Origin: an uncultured Sphingobacteriales bacterium
GTDB lineage: Bacteria; Bacteroidota; Bacteroidia; Chitinophagales; Chitinophagaceae
Direction of reading: 5' to 3'
DNA: 5,696 nucleotides
NCBI GenBank assembly: GCA_946887085.1
Contig: CAMPKG010000221.1
Coordinates: 1-5,696, forward strand
In this document: positions 5,190 to 5,696 of the stretch, piece by piece
Position numbering within the stretch: the first letter of the stretch is position 1
How the letters are laid out: the number at the start of each line of letters is the position of its first letter
Program-made: the position numbers and the translations under genes
Notes under the pieces: generated by a model
The model's input: the letters and a program-made list of their open reading frames with translations, nothing else
Databases searched by the model: none
Told to the model about the DNA's origin: nothing

Positions 5190-5591
5190 ATGCGCATCGT
5201 TACTATAGCAATACTGGTCCTGGTTCTCGGCGTCGTCGGCTACGTGTATTGGTACTATTACAATCCATATAGCGATGGCTACCGTGAGGGAATACTGCAG
5301 AAATTCTCGCGCAAAGGCAACGTTTTTAAAACACACGAAGGGGAATTGATACAACTAGGTTTCGGCCAGCGTAGCGGCATGCTCAATGCGCAGTATTTCT
5401 ACTTCAGCGTAGATGATGAAAAGCTCGCAGACAGCCTGGAGAATTGTTTGGGCAAACGTGTGAAACTACACTACACCCAATACAGGCGCGATCTTCCCTG
5501 GCGTGGCGAGAACTACGATAAGCAAAACCCGGAGAAAGGCCAGTATGTCGTTGACGGTATTACTTCGGTGCAGGAAGCGAATATGTATTAG
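5190..5591 (+). CDS. Small membrane-anchored protein of unknown function
   Basis: A 133-residue protein with one hydrophobic N-terminal segment (about 4-23, preceded by MRIV) ending in an aromatic run WYYY. It is probably an uncleaved anchor with the rest in the periplasm, although the orientation is inferred. The soluble part begins YSDGYREGILQKFSRKGNVF (27-46), continues with THEGEL and an FSVDDEKLADSL segment (72-83), and has HYTQYRRDLPWRGENY (94-109) before a conserved-looking VVDGI end (120-124). I have the impression of a Bacteroidota family with this pattern, sometimes mislabelled in databases as a phosphogluconate dehydrogenase; it has no Rossmann motif and is far too short for that enzyme. 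The alternating beta-like pattern after residue 27 suggests a small beta-rich domain. It starts 19 bp after the glycosyltransferase stop, so it probably shares its transcript, and its stop overlaps that of the gene on the other strand. Confidence 0.75.
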   Translation: MRIVTIAILVLVLGVVGYVYWYYYNPYSDGYREGILQKFSRKGNVFKTHEGELIQLGFGQRSGMLNAQYFYFSVDDEKLADSLENCLGKRVKLHYTQYRRDLPWRGENYDKQNPEKGQYVVDGITSVQEANMY

Positions 5592-5696
5592 GCCAGCATA
5601 AGAAATACAGCAGGTGCTTTTTCAAGTGAAGGCTTATTCTTTTTCCAGTCAGCTGCTGTGCGCGTCTTGATATAAGCATTAACCGCCGTTATATTT
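5588..5696 (-). CDS. C-terminal end of an unidentified protein (partial)
   Basis: Read on the - strand, the frame is open from the window edge to a TAA at 5590-5588, giving the last 35 residues of a protein that starts beyond the right edge. It includes AVNAYIKTRTAADWKKN and ends APAVFLMLA. The frame is too short for the usual ORF length limits, but it is the only one of the three - strand frames reaching the edge that looks protein-like, and its stop falls exactly against the convergent gene, as in the other junction of this window. I do not recognise the family. The tail is Lys-rich in the middle and hydrophobic at the very end. Confidence 0.5.
   Translation of the reverse strand, partial: NITAVNAYIKTRTAADWKKNKPSLEKAPAVFLMLA

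Noticed and set aside
1..5696. A defence system, mobile element or CRISPR array
   Set aside because: No transposase, integrase, nuclease, toxin-antitoxin pair, terminal repeats or spaced repeat array was found; every clear gene is of a metabolic, rRNA-modifying or envelope type.

Overview
The window looks like chromosomal DNA of a Bacteroidota bacterium, probably of the Chitinophagaceae/Sphingobacteriales kind. The evidence is protein character (a stand-alone RlmK methyltransferase, a ~593-residue acyl-CoA dehydrogenase, and a small membrane-anchored protein of a type I associate with this phylum), the lack of Shine-Dalgarno sequences before most starts, and two exact matches to the Bacteroidota -7 promoter element TAnnTTTG. 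The placement is inferred from these features; no marker gene is present.

Layout. Bases 1-381 hold no convincing gene: there are two A+T-rich hairpins at the left edge, a good promoter candidate (37-69), several short repeats and one doubtful 54-codon frame. A 23S rRNA methyltransferase of the RlmK type follows on the + strand (382-1338). Its stop codon lies one base from the stop codon of a convergent, - strand acyl-CoA dehydrogenase (1340-3121). A 100-bp divergent intergenic region (3122-3221) separates that gene from a + strand cluster: an alpha/beta hydrolase (3222-4040), a membrane-anchored family 2 glycosyltransferase overlapping it by 22 bp (4019-5170), and, 19 bp on, a 133-residue protein with one N-terminal membrane segment (5190-5591). 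The right edge carries the last 35 codons of a - strand gene (5588-5696) whose stop codon overlaps the stop of the 133-residue protein.

How the genes work together. RlmK modifies rRNA and the dehydrogenase oxidises fatty acyl-CoA; these look like independent housekeeping genes. The hydrolase, glycosyltransferase and small membrane protein are packed tightly enough to be one transcript, and their types fit a cell-envelope or lipid-linked glycan role, although the substrate cannot be read from the sequence. I found no tRNA, rRNA, CRISPR array, insertion sequence or phage gene, and no clear sign of a new defence or mobile system. The points most worth a second look are the gene-free leader region with its own promoter, the hydrolase/glycosyltransferase/small-protein cluster, and the two extremely tight convergent gene ends.
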